64,000 bases of DNA, taken from contig CAVSMD010000002.1 in the NCBI GenBank assembly GCA_963728995.1, positions 248,001 to 312,000 on the forward strand. Reading direction: 5' to 3'. Positions 63,936-64,000 of this stretch are shown in pieces. Within the stretch, counting starts at the first letter, position 1, and each line of letters starts with the position of its first letter. Below the pieces are notes generated by a model, which was not told where the DNA came from, did not search any database, and was given only the letters and a program-made list of their open reading frames with translations. The stretch comes from FEN-1219 sp963728995. Its GTDB lineage: Bacteria > Pseudomonadota > Gammaproteobacteria > Steroidobacterales > Rariloculaceae. A program made the position numbers and the translations under genes.

Positions 63936-64000
63936 ATTGCCTCTCATCGATGCCTAATCGCATCGGTATTCGCGCCGCCGTATTCCGAGCGGCATCGCGA

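Overview
The window is a high-GC gammaproteobacterial chromosome segment. The evidence is a set of gene orders typical of that class: dnaX-ybaB-recR next to the SRP RNA, dapA opposite gcvR-bcp, rpsP-rimM-trmD-rplS beside ffh, rpsF-rpsR-(DUF2232)-rplI-dnaB beside rlmB-rnr, and a complete sufR-B-C-D-S-U-T operon. The mix (SUF as the Fe-S system, TatT-type TRAP genes, a subclass B3 metallo-beta-lactamase, an ADOP-type permease) suggests a free-living soil or aquatic lineage near Steroidobacterales, Nevskiales or Xanthomonadales. That placement is inference.

Layout. 1-6.5 kb: end of a Prc-type protease, a coiled-coil protein, DUF1249 and SH3 (YgiM-like) proteins, orn, HIT, recR, ybaB, dnaX and ffs. 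6.6-15.1 kb: tRNA-Ser(GGA), a B3 beta-lactamase, an NmrA-like protein, a VOC protein, an M23 peptidase, dapA with a BamC-like stub, gcvR, bcp and bepA. 15.2-22.4 kb: the suf operon behind a palindromic operator, then sixA and hslR. 22.4-28 kb: sppA and a dctM-dctQ-dctP-tatT TRAP cluster that abuts rplS. 28-31.5 kb: ribosomal and tRNA-modification genes and ffh. 31.5-45 kb: a CorC-like protein, radA, a CHASE2 Ser/Thr kinase / PP2C phosphatase / two-FHA signalling trio, dnaB, ribosomal proteins, rlmB, rnr and tRNA-Leu(CAG).

The window changes character at tRNA-Leu. A 14-bp direct repeat of the tRNA 3' end recurs about 3.1 kb downstream and brackets a small accessory element. The element holds a degraded coiled-coil ORF, a HIRAN-domain protein, a zinc-ribbon protein, a small secreted protein and an AbiGi-like protein (an abortive-infection family). 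Beyond it lies an accessory zone: two VapBC-like pairs, a PAS/HD-GYP protein, a serine beta-lactamase-fold protein with a tandem C-terminal duplication, a diheme peroxidase with cadherin-like domains, an IS3 remnant, a TonB-domain protein, an ADOP permease, GNAT genes (one a stub), a 59-residue membrane protein, DUF2127, a phosphoesterase and a PepSY protein. Three copies of a ~57-nt repeat lie in the non-coding gaps.

At least nine genes in the first 30 kb (including the essential dnaX, sufS and rimM) carry single-base frameshifts, nearly all net +1. This fits sequence or assembly error better than real gene death, so I annotate these as full genes and mark the break. I found no CRISPR array, rRNA or intact phage. 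The most system-like candidates are the tRNA-Leu element with its AbiGi/HIRAN cargo and the kinase-phosphatase-FHA trio.
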